Position numbers and translations under genes: made by a program. 53,805 nucleotides of DNA from Chthonomonadaceae bacterium (GTDB lineage: Bacteria > Armatimonadota > Chthonomonadetes > Chthonomonadales > Chthonomonadaceae). Shown in pieces: positions 26,129 through 34,858 of this stretch (positions within the stretch are counted from its first letter, which is position 1; each line of letters starts with the position of its first letter). The stretch covers positions 1 through 53,805 of the forward strand of contig DAIDKH010000024.1 of NCBI GenBank assembly GCA_027450145.1, in the 5' to 3' direction. Below the pieces are notes generated by a model. It saw only the letters and a program-made list of their open reading frames with translations. It did no database searches and had not been told where the DNA came from.

Positions 26129-26359
26129 AACCATCATCTCCTGAAGTACAACAAGGTATTGCAGCCAAGCGGCAACTAAGGGTGTATACCTAGGTTGTGA
26201 ATTTACTACAGGGGAATATTAAACATATGGCCATGTTAATCCTGCCCGTTAAATTGGCAAGACAATACGTAGGTGTTTGGCAATATGACACGGTACACGA
26301 GCTGGAACCAGTCTAGATGTCTAAGTCCTAAAAGCGGTGGCCCATTAGGGACAAACAGA

Positions 26360-27124
26360 CTATAACTCGACGCCATTTATGATTAATCTAAAGTTGCATT
26401 TCAATACTTTGGCAGCCTTGCGACACATGATCATTCGCTCAACGAAAATCTCGAAGTATTCCATCACGCTGGCTTGGCCTGTATCAATCACGAGGTCGAG
26501 GGTAATAACCATGGTCGCGGCGTCTATAAGGATGTGCGATTTTTGAACAGCGTGATTAACTCTGTCATGAATATCGTAGGTAGACGGATCTGGATTTTGC
26601 ACTCGTGTAAAATGCACATCCGATTTGTCTGCGATTATAACGGCCGCAGTTACATCATTAATCGGCACGCCCTCTGGTTCCTCATGATTACCAATAGCGC
26701 CAATGACCGTTGCGATATCGTTAGCATCCATGTGCATCTGTTCTAGAATATAAAACGCCATTGAGGCGCCAATCTGCGGGTGGTAAATTCTGTGAACGCA
26801 GTTGCCTATATCGTGGAGGTAGCCCGCGATGGCGGCTAATTCGGCCTGATGGCTATCTTCACCTAGGCCCATAAGGATATTTCGAGAAATAGCTGCTACA
26901 AGTGCGGCATGGCGAACGCCGTGCTCCGAATACCCTATGGTCGCCATCTGCCTATTGGCAGCCTCTAAATAGGTGCGTACACGATCATTCGCCCTTAATT
27001 CCTTTAGCGATATCTTTCCATTGGGTGCTTCCGGCACAGGAGGAACAGCAGTATCTTTTAATCGGCCCTTGGGGGAGGGCGCAACAACTCTATCGCTGGC
27101 CAAAACCTCAGTGGTGTTACTCAT
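26360..27124 (-). CDS. HD-domain phosphohydrolase
   Basis: This 254-residue protein has an HD metal-dependent phosphohydrolase domain. The metal ligands are visible as SEHGVRHAALVAAI, then GYLHDIGNCVHRIYHPQIGA with the HD pair, and GAIGNHEEPEGVP and ADKSDVHF further on. The first ~50 residues are polar. I chose ATG 27124 because GGAGATCC precedes it and MSNTTEVLA overlaps the tgt stop by 8 bases, giving coupled translation. A longer frame from 27202 lies inside tgt. Nucleotide or cyclic-dinucleotide hydrolysis is possible, but the substrate is unknown. Confidence 0.85.
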   Translation of the reverse strand: MSNTTEVLASDRVVAPSPKGRLKDTAVPPVPEAPNGKISLKELRANDRVRTYLEAANRQMATIGYSEHGVRHAALVAAISRNILMGLGEDSHQAELAAIAGYLHDIGNCVHRIYHPQIGASMAFYILEQMHMDANDIATVIGAIGNHEEPEGVPINDVTAAVIIADKSDVHFTRVQNPDPSTYDIHDRVNHAVQKSHILIDAATMVITLDLVIDTGQASVMEYFEIFVERMIMCRKAAKVLKCNFRLIINGVEL

Positions 27125-28322
27125 GATCTGGATCTCCTGCCGGTTCTGAAAGATAGTTGTGCGAAAACTCCTGTTTGAACCGTTTAAAGCTGCCGTCTCC
27201 AATGGCGCGGCGAATGTCGCTCATAAGTTGCGCGTAAAAGGCAAGGTTATGATATGTTGCCAATCTGGGCCCAAGCATTTCATTCATACGAAAGAGATGG
27301 TGAATATATGCGCGATGGTAGCGTTTGCAGACTGCACAACTACAGGCCGCATCTAATGGCTCCGGGCTGTTCTGATACGCCGAATTTCTTATGTTTATTG
27401 GTCCGCGGCTAGTAATCAGTTGGCCATTACGCGCATTTCTTGTTGGCAGGACACAATCAAACATGTCAATGCCCCGGTCTACGGCATTCAAAATGTCAAT
27501 AGGAGTACCAACCCCCATCAAATACTTCGGCCGATCGAATGGAAGGTGCTGTAGTGACCAGTCAATCGCATTGCATCGCTCTTCTTCTGACTCTCCTACT
27601 GCAAGGCCACCTACGGCGTAGCCTGGCAAATTCCTTGCGCCGAGAAATGCACTGCTTTGAAGTCGCAGATGTTTGTCAGTACCTCCTTGAACAATGCCGA
27701 ACAGTGCTTGCGGTAGCCCGTTTGTCGCGCGTCGATCGGCACGATCGTATTCTAAAATGCATCGATCAAGCCATTTGTGGGTCCTTACCATCGCCGCTTC
27801 TACGTACTCTATGGAGGATGGATGAGGAGCACACTCGTCCCACGCCATAATGATGTCTGCTGCAAGATCTCGCTGTATCCGCATGACAGACTCACTGTTA
27901 AATTCATGCAAAGCACCGTCGATGTGCGATTGAAACTGCACCCCGTTATCGGAAATTTTGCGCAGGGTTTTCAGGCTGAATACCTGAAAGCCACCGCTGT
28001 CGGTGAGCATGGAGCCACTCCATGCACTAAATTCCTGAAGTCCGCCCATATTCGCGATGAGTGACGCTGATGGGCGCATTTCGAGGTGGTAGGTGTTACC
28101 CAGGATCAGGTTGTATCCCAGGCTTTCGAGGTCCTCGGCAGAAAGAGATTTTACGGTAGCCCGCGTTCCTACGGGCATAAACACGGGGGTATTGACAGTT
28201 GCATTGGGCAATTGCAATACTCCAAGCCTAGCTCTAGTTCCTAATTCAACAACGGAGCTTAATGGCGTGAAAGCAAGGCGTCGTCGTTCATGAGGTGGTA
28301 TCTTAGGTACATGCATTGTCAT
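27117..28322 (-). CDS. tgt: Tgt, queuine/preQ1 tRNA-guanine transglycosylase
   Basis: Tgt exchanges G34 of GUN-anticodon tRNAs for preQ1. The 401-residue protein has the substrate-binding GNTYHLEMRP and MLTDSGGFQVFSL, the nucleophile-containing segment MFDCVLPTRNARNGQLIT and the zinc site CSCAVCKRYHRAYIHHLF. Another Met lies at residue 3. It is the first gene of a pair with the HD-domain protein. No queuosine biosynthesis genes are in the window. Confidence 0.95.
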   Translation of the reverse strand: MTMHVPKIPPHERRRLAFTPLSSVVELGTRARLGVLQLPNATVNTPVFMPVGTRATVKSLSAEDLESLGYNLILGNTYHLEMRPSASLIANMGGLQEFSAWSGSMLTDSGGFQVFSLKTLRKISDNGVQFQSHIDGALHEFNSESVMRIQRDLAADIIMAWDECAPHPSSIEYVEAAMVRTHKWLDRCILEYDRADRRATNGLPQALFGIVQGGTDKHLRLQSSAFLGARNLPGYAVGGLAVGESEEERCNAIDWSLQHLPFDRPKYLMGVGTPIDILNAVDRGIDMFDCVLPTRNARNGQLITSRGPINIRNSAYQNSPEPLDAACSCAVCKRYHRAYIHHLFRMNEMLGPRLATYHNLAFYAQLMSDIRRAIGDGSFKRFKQEFSHNYLSEPAGDPDHE

Positions 28323-28373
28323 TAATTATACCTGTGGTTTCCACATGGTTGCCGCGCAAACGACTAGGGTTCC

Positions 28374-30413
28374 TTGCTCATGATGTTCTTTGGGGTTGTC
28401 ATTCTGCTAATTATTGCTCTGACACTTCTAAGTGTTGCACAGCTCTTAAACGGGAGTAGAATTTTACCGCCATGTGGCAAATTTGTTTACGTTAACGGTC
28501 GCCGCGTTCACTATCGAATAGTAGGAACGGGCACGAAAACTGCAATCTATCTGCACGGATCCGAAGGGTCACTGAACGATATGAGCGCCGAACTCGCGGA
28601 GGCGCTAGGTACTGACTTCCGAGTGGTCCTGTTTGATCGGCCAGGTCACGGATATAGCGCTAGGTCACGTGAGACGAGTGACCCAATTCGAGCTAACCTT
28701 GAATGCGCGAGGGGACTGGTGCGCGAGCTTGGAAATGGACCGGTCCTTGTGATTGCTCATTCGTGGGGAGCTCTGCCTGCACTTAAGTGGGCAACACTGT
28801 ACCCGTCCGAGATTTCTGGCGTAGTAATTGCGGCCGGGTGGTTTTACCAAACGCCCACACCTGTTGTTCACTTTGCGTCACGTTACCTGGGAGTTCCCAT
28901 TGCGGTCGCTGCATGGATTTTGCTAGCGCCGGTTCGTGGTGTACTTTTGCGGCGGCTCGCGGAGCGCGCATTTAAGCCAGGGGAACCCGATGCCGAATTC
29001 TTGGCCCAATGTATTACGCTGTGGCTAAACAGACCGGCGGCCATCATGAGTGTTCTCCGTGAACTTGGTTTGCACTATTCTCCCGAGGAATTCCTGGTGA
29101 CTGTTCGACAAGGAAACACAGTTGAGATGCTGCTAATTGCTGGTGCAGCAGATGTCATGGTGGATCCTGAGGAACATACATTCAGATTCCATCGTGCATT
29201 TGAAAGTGCATCCCTTATAATCGTTCAGGGCGCGGGGCATATGCCTGTTAGAACGTCTTACAAAGAACTCGTTCCTCACATACTATGTTTTGCACAGCGA
29301 ACGTTTACTCCTAGTCAGCAAATAACAATTTGGCACGGTGCCGCGGCGACCGCGCGGAGGTTGGTGTTACGATATGGTTGGAATAGCACCTCCTATCAGA
29401 CCCTGAATGCCGGTATGTCGCACTGGTTCAGCGGTGATTTTGAGGCTATGGCGGCGTTCGTCACACGCTTCGGTATACGAGTTTGCGCAGGACCACCGGT
29501 TTGTAGTGAGGCTGACCTTCCACGAGTAGCGGAGCAGTTTACCGCAGACACCCGGCAACATAATGAGCGTGTTTGCTTCTTCGCTGTGGAGGACCGGCTA
29601 TGTAACGTGCTACAAGACAAACGAAGGTTGTTCCGTTTGCAAATTGGCTCGCAGCCAGTGTGGGATCCAACAACGTGGCATTCGATTTGCATGAGTCACA
29701 AGAGCATTCGAATGCAGTTACATCGTGCCCACAACAAAGGGGTAGTTGTAACGGAGCAGGGGGTAGCACCACCACCGCAAATTGGTCAGCTTGTGGAGTG
29801 CCTACAAGATTGGCAGTCTCGTCGTACACTACCGCCGCTCAAGTTCCTTACTGAGTCGGTGCCCCTAGAACTGCTTACCGATCGACGCCTTTTTACGGCA
29901 GTGCTTAATGGCAGAGTGGTGGGGTACCTCGCTGCGGCACCGGTGCCTTTAAGAAATGGCTGGTTAATCGAACAAATAGTGCGGTCGCACCATGCGCCAA
30001 ATGGTACCGCCGAGCTACTTGTGAACGCGGCGATGAATGCGTTTGCCGATGAAGGGGCACAGTATGCGACATTGGGTCTTGCGCCTCTTTCGCTTGTTGC
30101 AGACGGCGGCTCTAATGCGCCAACTTGGGTCAATTTTTTGACACTATGGATGCGAGCGCACGGTAACAGGTTTTATAATTTTGGCGGCCTGGAGGCATTT
30201 AAAGCAAAACTGCGGCCAACGGTTTGGGAGCCAATCTATTTAGTCTCATTAGACCGCCAGATATCCTTATGTGAAATACTTGCGGTTGCCTCTGCGTTTT
30301 GCGCCCAAAACCTCACTTCACTAACTTACCATGTTGTTATAGCAAGTATGAAGCAGGAGAAACAGCGGTATTTAGCCACACGCCAGGTTTCGCGTAAAAA
30401 GAATGCGGTTTAG
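28374..30413 (+). CDS. Alpha/beta hydrolase fused to MprF-type (DUF2156) aminoacyl-lipid synthase domain
   Basis: Residues 1-27 form a membrane helix (MFFGVVILLIIALTLLSVAQ). Residues ~38-310 form an alpha/beta hydrolase with FDRPGHG, nucleophile Ser130 in AHSWGAL, Asp260 in GAADVMVDPEE and His289 in GAGHMPV. Residues ~335-660 form the DUF2156/LPG-synthase C-terminal domain of MprF, which moves amino acids from tRNA to phosphatidylglycerol. Its marks are YQTLNAGMSHWFSGDFEAMA, RLFRLQIGSQPVWDP, MQLHRAHNKGV, NGTAELLVNAAM, LGLAPLS and NFGGLEAFKAKLRP. I infer it makes and/or removes aminoacyl-phospholipids. The longest frame begins at TTG 28374; ATG 28380 is as likely. It overlaps the convergent TPR gene by 4 bases. 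Confidence 0.82.
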   Translation: MLMMFFGVVILLIIALTLLSVAQLLNGSRILPPCGKFVYVNGRRVHYRIVGTGTKTAIYLHGSEGSLNDMSAELAEALGTDFRVVLFDRPGHGYSARSRETSDPIRANLECARGLVRELGNGPVLVIAHSWGALPALKWATLYPSEISGVVIAAGWFYQTPTPVVHFASRYLGVPIAVAAWILLAPVRGVLLRRLAERAFKPGEPDAEFLAQCITLWLNRPAAIMSVLRELGLHYSPEEFLVTVRQGNTVEMLLIAGAADVMVDPEEHTFRFHRAFESASLIIVQGAGHMPVRTSYKELVPHILCFAQRTFTPSQQITIWHGAAATARRLVLRYGWNSTSYQTLNAGMSHWFSGDFEAMAAFVTRFGIRVCAGPPVCSEADLPRVAEQFTADTRQHNERVCFFAVEDRLCNVLQDKRRLFRLQIGSQPVWDPTTWHSICMSHKSIRMQLHRAHNKGVVVTEQGVAPPPQIGQLVECLQDWQSRRTLPPLKFLTESVPLELLTDRRLFTAVLNGRVVGYLAAAPVPLRNGWLIEQIVRSHHAPNGTAELLVNAAMNAFADEGAQYATLGLAPLSLVADGGSNAPTWVNFLTLWMRAHGNRFYNFGGLEAFKAKLRPTVWEPIYLVSLDRQISLCEILAVASAFCAQNLTSLTYHVVIASMKQEKQRYLATRQVSRKKNAV

Positions 30414-31345
30414 GCTGCTTCGCGGCGGGAGGTGGCCATACCGGCAAGAGCAACAGGATTATCTGGCTCTATCTCCAACACACGAGCGTACATATCTGCT
30501 GCGCGCTTTTTATCGCCAGTCTCCTGGTAGGCAGTACCTAGATTTACCATTGCCTCAAGGAACCGCGGATTGATCGAGAGGCAGTGCTCAAACTCTACGA
30601 TGGCCTCGGTCAGTAGGCCCTGCACCTGATAGGCCATCCCTAGATGGTTCCTGATGTCGGCATATTCGGGATTAAGAGTGAGCGCCTTTTGGTACTCTTG
30701 TATGGCTTCGGCATACAGTGCGCGGCGATAAAAATCATCACCCAGCTTAAAATGGAAGAGAATGTCATCAATCTCAGTATGACAAACCAGTTCGAGATGC
30801 CGTAGCGCACGCTCGTACTCGCCAGCCTCGTGATCTGCCAGGAACTCGGACATTGCCTCACACTGGAAGCCAGGTTCCAAATCGATGGCCAAATGAATTG
30901 ATCGAATGGAGGCCTCGAACTCCTTGAGCTCGTATTGCACCACGCCTCGGCTCAAATGTGCGCGTGCAAACCTGGGATTGATGTTAATGGCACTGTTAAG
31001 TGAATTCAGTGCTGCTTCGAGGTGCCCCGAGTATCGCTGGGCAGAGGCAAGGTGATAATGTAGGTCTGCGTAATTTGGGTGTATTTCTAGGGCAGCGGAA
31101 AAGGATTCCGCTGCCGTGGTCCAATGGCCCGATTTCAACGCATCGTGACCCAAATGAGAATAGGACTCTGCTGTGTAGAACGCTGCCAGCCGCGCGTTAA
31201 GTGGATCTGGTCGCCTACCGGCAACTTCAATCACGCGGCGGAATGCTTCTATGGCCTCTAGATACATTCCCTGATCAAAGAGTCGTATACCACGATCATA
31301 GTGTTCATTGCGACCAATGCCAAGCATTTTACCAAGCAGCGACAT
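30410..31345 (-). CDS. Cytoplasmic TPR-repeat protein
   Basis: A 311-residue protein of about seven to eight tetratricopeptide repeats. Consensus pieces include SFSAALEIHPNYADLHYHLA, NSAININPRFARAHLSRGVV, EYQKALTLNPEYADIRNHLG and RVLEIEPDNPVALAGMATS. There is no signal peptide. TPRs mediate protein-protein contacts, and the partner is unknown. It lies downstream of ugd on the same strand with a 52-base gap, so the two may be cotranscribed. The stop codon overlaps the end of the convergent hydrolase fusion. Confidence 0.85.
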   Translation of the reverse strand: MSLLGKMLGIGRNEHYDRGIRLFDQGMYLEAIEAFRRVIEVAGRRPDPLNARLAAFYTAESYSHLGHDALKSGHWTTAAESFSAALEIHPNYADLHYHLASAQRYSGHLEAALNSLNSAININPRFARAHLSRGVVQYELKEFEASIRSIHLAIDLEPGFQCEAMSEFLADHEAGEYERALRHLELVCHTEIDDILFHFKLGDDFYRRALYAEAIQEYQKALTLNPEYADIRNHLGMAYQVQGLLTEAIVEFEHCLSINPRFLEAMVNLGTAYQETGDKKRAADMYARVLEIEPDNPVALAGMATSRREAA

Positions 31346-31397
31346 TCTCTCTTCTCCTGTGATACGCGTAAGTCGGTATGAGAACTAGTAGCACCGG

Positions 31398-32705
31398 CTA
31401 TTTCAGTGCACCTGCCCGACCAACGCCATGGTATTGAATACCAAGTTTACGCATGCGTACCGGGTCGTAAATATTTCGCCCATCGAAGATTAGCGGACTA
31501 ACCATAGAATCGCGAATTCTTTCCATGTTTAGTTGCTTAAATTCGTTCCATTCTGTGATCACCAGCAGCGCATCCGTAGCTTCTGCCGCGTCATATGCAT
31601 GCTCGCAGTAGTTAAGGTGCGGATATATTTTGCGTGCTGCATCCATGGCGATTGGGTCATATGCTTTAATATCGGCATTTTCGGCCAATAACTTGCCTAT
31701 AATTTCGACGGATTTTGCATCTCGCATGTCGTCGGTATTAGGCTTAAATGCAAGACCAAGTATTCCTATCTTCTTGCCGGCGAATGATCCGCCCAGAGTT
31801 TTGCGAACGTTGTCTAGGAAGCGAAGTGGCTGTTCCTGATTAACTTCCATTACCGCGCGCAATATCCTGAATTCGTAACCCGCAGTTTCTGCTGTGCGCA
31901 CGAGGGCGCTGGTGTCTTTTGGAAAACAGGAGCCGCCATAGCCTAGACCAGCATTAAGAAAGGCACTGCCAATTCTGGAGTCGTTACCCATACCCTTGAT
32001 GACCTGTATTACATCCGCACCCACCAGGTCACATAGGTTTGCAATAGAGTTAGCGAAGCTGATTTTAGTGGCTAGAAATGCGTTCGATGCATATTTAATC
32101 ATCTCGGCACTTGCAACGTCAGTAAGTATAACCGGGCGCTCGAGCGGTGCATAGAGCTCCAGTATCTTCATTGCAACAGCCTGGCTTGGCGCGCCAATTA
32201 CGATTCTATCGGGCTCTAGAGTATCCTTAATTGCGCTGCCTTCACGCAGAAATTCAGGATTGCTTACGACATCAAATGGCGTATCGGTCTCGCGATACTG
32301 CTCAATGATCTCGCGCACCATATTACCGGTGCCCACAGGGACTGTGGATTTGTTGACAATTACCTTGTAGCCGTTAAGTGCGCCCGCAATAGATTTTGCA
32401 ACTGATCGGACAAATCGCATATCAGGATCGCCATTTTCAAGTGGAGGCGTTCCTACACAGATGAAAACAACCTCACTGGATCTTACCGCTTTGTCTAGAT
32501 CGGTTGTAAATGCGAGCCTACAGTCTTCGATGTTTCTTTTGACCATCTCTTCTAGACCTGGCTCGTAAATCGGCATCTCGCCACGTGTGAGCATTTCCAC
32601 CTTTGCAGGATCAATATCTACACAGATGACATCATTTCCCAGGTCGCTAAATATGCAGCCGGTCACCAAACCTACATATCCGGTACCAACAACGCAAATA
32701 TTCAT
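31398..32705 (-). CDS. ugd: UDP-glucose 6-dehydrogenase
   Basis: The enzyme oxidises UDP-glucose to UDP-glucuronate for exopolysaccharide or LPS synthesis. The protein begins MNICVVGTGYVGLVTG (NAD-binding loop) and has FICVGTPPLENGDPD, VVSNPEFLREGSAI, the catalytic Cys in GYGGSCFPKDTSAL and GLAFKPNTDDMRDA. I chose ATG 32705 because it gives 435 residues, the usual length, and AAGGAAGG lies upstream. An in-frame ATG at 32849 would add 48 residues unlike the family. The product could feed the glycosyltransferases of this genome. Confidence 0.94.
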   Translation of the reverse strand: MNICVVGTGYVGLVTGCIFSDLGNDVICVDIDPAKVEMLTRGEMPIYEPGLEEMVKRNIEDCRLAFTTDLDKAVRSSEVVFICVGTPPLENGDPDMRFVRSVAKSIAGALNGYKVIVNKSTVPVGTGNMVREIIEQYRETDTPFDVVSNPEFLREGSAIKDTLEPDRIVIGAPSQAVAMKILELYAPLERPVILTDVASAEMIKYASNAFLATKISFANSIANLCDLVGADVIQVIKGMGNDSRIGSAFLNAGLGYGGSCFPKDTSALVRTAETAGYEFRILRAVMEVNQEQPLRFLDNVRKTLGGSFAGKKIGILGLAFKPNTDDMRDAKSVEIIGKLLAENADIKAYDPIAMDAARKIYPHLNYCEHAYDAAEATDALLVITEWNEFKQLNMERIRDSMVSPLIFDGRNIYDPVRMRKLGIQYHGVGRAGALK

Positions 32706-33059
32706 AGAACTACTTGTTCCTTCCTTGGTTTGCAACGTGCGCGCCGAGTAAAAGCTTTTAACGTCGACATTTGAATGCGGTCTATTTTCGGCTAGAGAAT
32801 CGATTGCAATTATATCTGTTCGATCTATTGCCAGGGTTGTGGGTGTCATGTTCTACTCCCAAATCAGGATGGCTGGGTTTAGCAGCATACAGAGCAGAAT
32901 GCATTCCCGTCCGTAAGAATACCGGTTTTTAGCCTGTGGTAGTGAAATGAACCTGGTATTTCCTCTAGAATCGCCTGGTTTGCTCCAACATTAGCTGCGT
33001 TCCCTGTTCAAAAGACGGGGATTATCCAAATTGCGCAGTTAAACCTGGGGGAAACTGAG

Positions 33060-33938
33060 ATGTTTGTGCTCATTGGAATCGGTGTACTGTTTGGCGCGAT
33101 AATTGTCGGCTTCACGTCGGAAGGCGGAAAGATAGCTGCGCTCATGCAGGTAAACGAGTTCATCATCATTGGTGGCGCAGCGCTGGGCAGTATGCTTATC
33201 GCCAACCCGCTATCCGTAGTAATCAGCGTTTTCAAGGGAGTGCTAGGTACGCTGAAGCCCTCACGGTACAGCAAGGCAGCCTACATGGAACTGCTAAAAA
33301 TGCTATATGACATGTTTATGATGGCTCGCAAGGAGGGCCTCATGTCGCTCGACTCGCATGTAGAGCGGCCGGAGGACTCGTCGTTCTTTTCCAATTACCC
33401 TCTATTTTTCAACAATCACCACGCCGTGGCATTTCTAGCCGATACCATGAAGGTGATTGTAAGCGGCTCTGTTTCAGACTATAACTTGATGGAATTAATG
33501 GACATAGATCTAGAAACGACACACGAGGAAGAGCTAAAGCCGTCGCAGATCGTTGCGAAAATGGGCGATGCGATGCCGGGTTTTGGTATTGTCGCTGCGG
33601 TTCTCGGCGTCGTGAATACAATGGCAGCGATTGGTGGAAAACCAGAGGTGATTGGTGAAAAGGTAGGTGCGGCACTTGTTGGTACGTTCCTAGGAATCCT
33701 GATGGCTTACGGTCTTCTTCAGCCACTATCCATCTCCATGGAAGCTAGCTCAAAGGCTGGTGGAATGTATATGAATGCCATCAAGTTCGCACTATTATCG
33801 TTTGCAAGAGGCGACGCGCCTCTAACGGCGGTAGAATTCGCACGCAGGAACATTGAACCGTCAGTTCGGCCGTCGTTCAGCGAAATGGAGCAATTCGTCA
33901 AAAACATGGGCGGTGGCGACATGGCAGCCGCAGCATAG
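33060..33938 (+). CDS. motA: MotA, flagellar stator subunit
   Basis: MotA and MotB form the ion-driven stator of the flagellar motor. The 292-residue protein has four hydrophobic segments, an N-terminal MFVLIGIGVLFGAIIVGFT, a cytoplasmic loop with EGLMSLDSHVERPEDS and the third/fourth helix region MPGFGIVAAVLGVV. The sequence is closer to the enterobacterial (proton) MotA type than to short PomA-like forms, but ion choice was not tested. GGGGGAAA precedes the ATG. motB follows after 29 bases. Confidence 0.94.
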   Translation: MFVLIGIGVLFGAIIVGFTSEGGKIAALMQVNEFIIIGGAALGSMLIANPLSVVISVFKGVLGTLKPSRYSKAAYMELLKMLYDMFMMARKEGLMSLDSHVERPEDSSFFSNYPLFFNNHHAVAFLADTMKVIVSGSVSDYNLMELMDIDLETTHEEELKPSQIVAKMGDAMPGFGIVAAVLGVVNTMAAIGGKPEVIGEKVGAALVGTFLGILMAYGLLQPLSISMEASSKAGGMYMNAIKFALLSFARGDAPLTAVEFARRNIEPSVRPSFSEMEQFVKNMGGGDMAAAA

Positions 33939-33967
33939 GCATCGGCTGTGCCAGCTAGGAGGTAATA

Positions 33968-34770
33968 ATGGATCCTGAACCACCCGTCATACGCATTGTT
34001 AAGAAAAGGGCCACGGCGGTCATCACGGCGGTGCCTGGAAAGTAGCATACGCAGACTTCGTAACTGCCATGATGGCATTCTTCCTGGTGATGTGGATTGT
34101 AGGGCTGAGCAAACCTGTCCGCCAGGCTATTGCCGCATATTTTAAAGATCCCGTTGGTTTTATGAAACTCGCAAGGGGCGGTAAGAACCCGCTGGCAAAG
34201 TCAGCGGATAGTGCAATCAACCGAGGCAAGCCCTCGCCGCTGTTGCCCACTGGTGGGCCGCAGGAAACCAATGCAGACCGGAGTGCCACGGAGGCAAAGT
34301 TCAAGGCTATTGCTCAGCAAATCCTCGAAAAACTGCAAAAGTCACCAGACTTTAAAGGCCTTAAGGACAGCATTCAGGTGCACCTTACTGATGAGGGTCT
34401 ACGTATTGAGCTAATGGAGAAAACACCGTCGCTCTTCTTCAGCAGTGGGAGTGCGGCTCTACATGCTAGAACCGTGCGACTATTGAGAATGATTGCGGGG
34501 CAACTAGGAAAACTGAACAATCCAATCGTGATGGAGGGAGATACTGATAGTCATCCGTACACAGGCAGGCCAGGGTACTCCAACTGGGAGCTCTCTGTTG
34601 ATCGAGCAAATGCAGCCAGGCGGGTGATGGAAGGGCATGGTATAAGGAAGGGACAGGTAATCGAGGTGCGCGGGTATGCCGACCACAAGTTACTAGATCC
34701 CAAACATCCTTATAGCTATGTTAACCGGCGTGTAAGTATCCTCGTAGCATACACAGGGAAAGGTCAGTAA
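33968..34770 (+). CDS. motB: MotB, flagellar stator subunit (needs -1 frameshift near 34009)
   Basis: AGGAGG at 33957-33962 and ATG 33968 begin MDPEPPVIRIVKKR, an N-terminus like that of E. coli MotB. This frame ends at a TAG at 34043-34045. A -1 shift at the GGG of 34008-34010 continues as GHGGHHGGAWKVAYADFVTA. That contains the membrane helix and the essential stator Asp (ADF), then a C-terminal OmpA-like peptidoglycan-binding domain (YSNWELSVDRANAARR; VNRRVSILVAY) to 34770, about 267 residues in all. No start codon in the second frame lies before that Asp; the first Met is at 34069, inside the helix. The reason could be a lost G in the read (GGGG to GGG), a real mutation or programmed slippage on AAAAGGG. 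Confidence 0.87.
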
Positions 34771-34779
34771 GGAATGCTA

Positions 34780-34822
34780 GAAGCCGCGGGTAAGTTCCAC
34801 TCTGGAAGTAATCCACGGCTTC
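34780..34822 (+). terminator. Hairpin terminator after motB
   Basis: GAAGCCGCGG (34780-34789) pairs with CCACGGCTTC (34813-34822) with one mismatch, and an inner TTCCA/TGGAA stem fills the loop. TCTTTGTTGT follows on the plus strand. It lies 10 bases after the motB stop and before the convergent gyrB stop at 34859, and could serve both. Confidence 0.6.
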
Positions 34823-34858
34823 TTTGTTGTGGGCTGTATTTTACAGTGGGTGACGGAG

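Noticed and set aside
34069-34770. Independent short MotB starting at the first Met of the second frame
   Set aside because: It would lack the N-terminal tail and the essential Asp of the stator helix, while a good ribosome binding site and MotB N-terminus lie just upstream in the other frame. A frameshift explains the data better.
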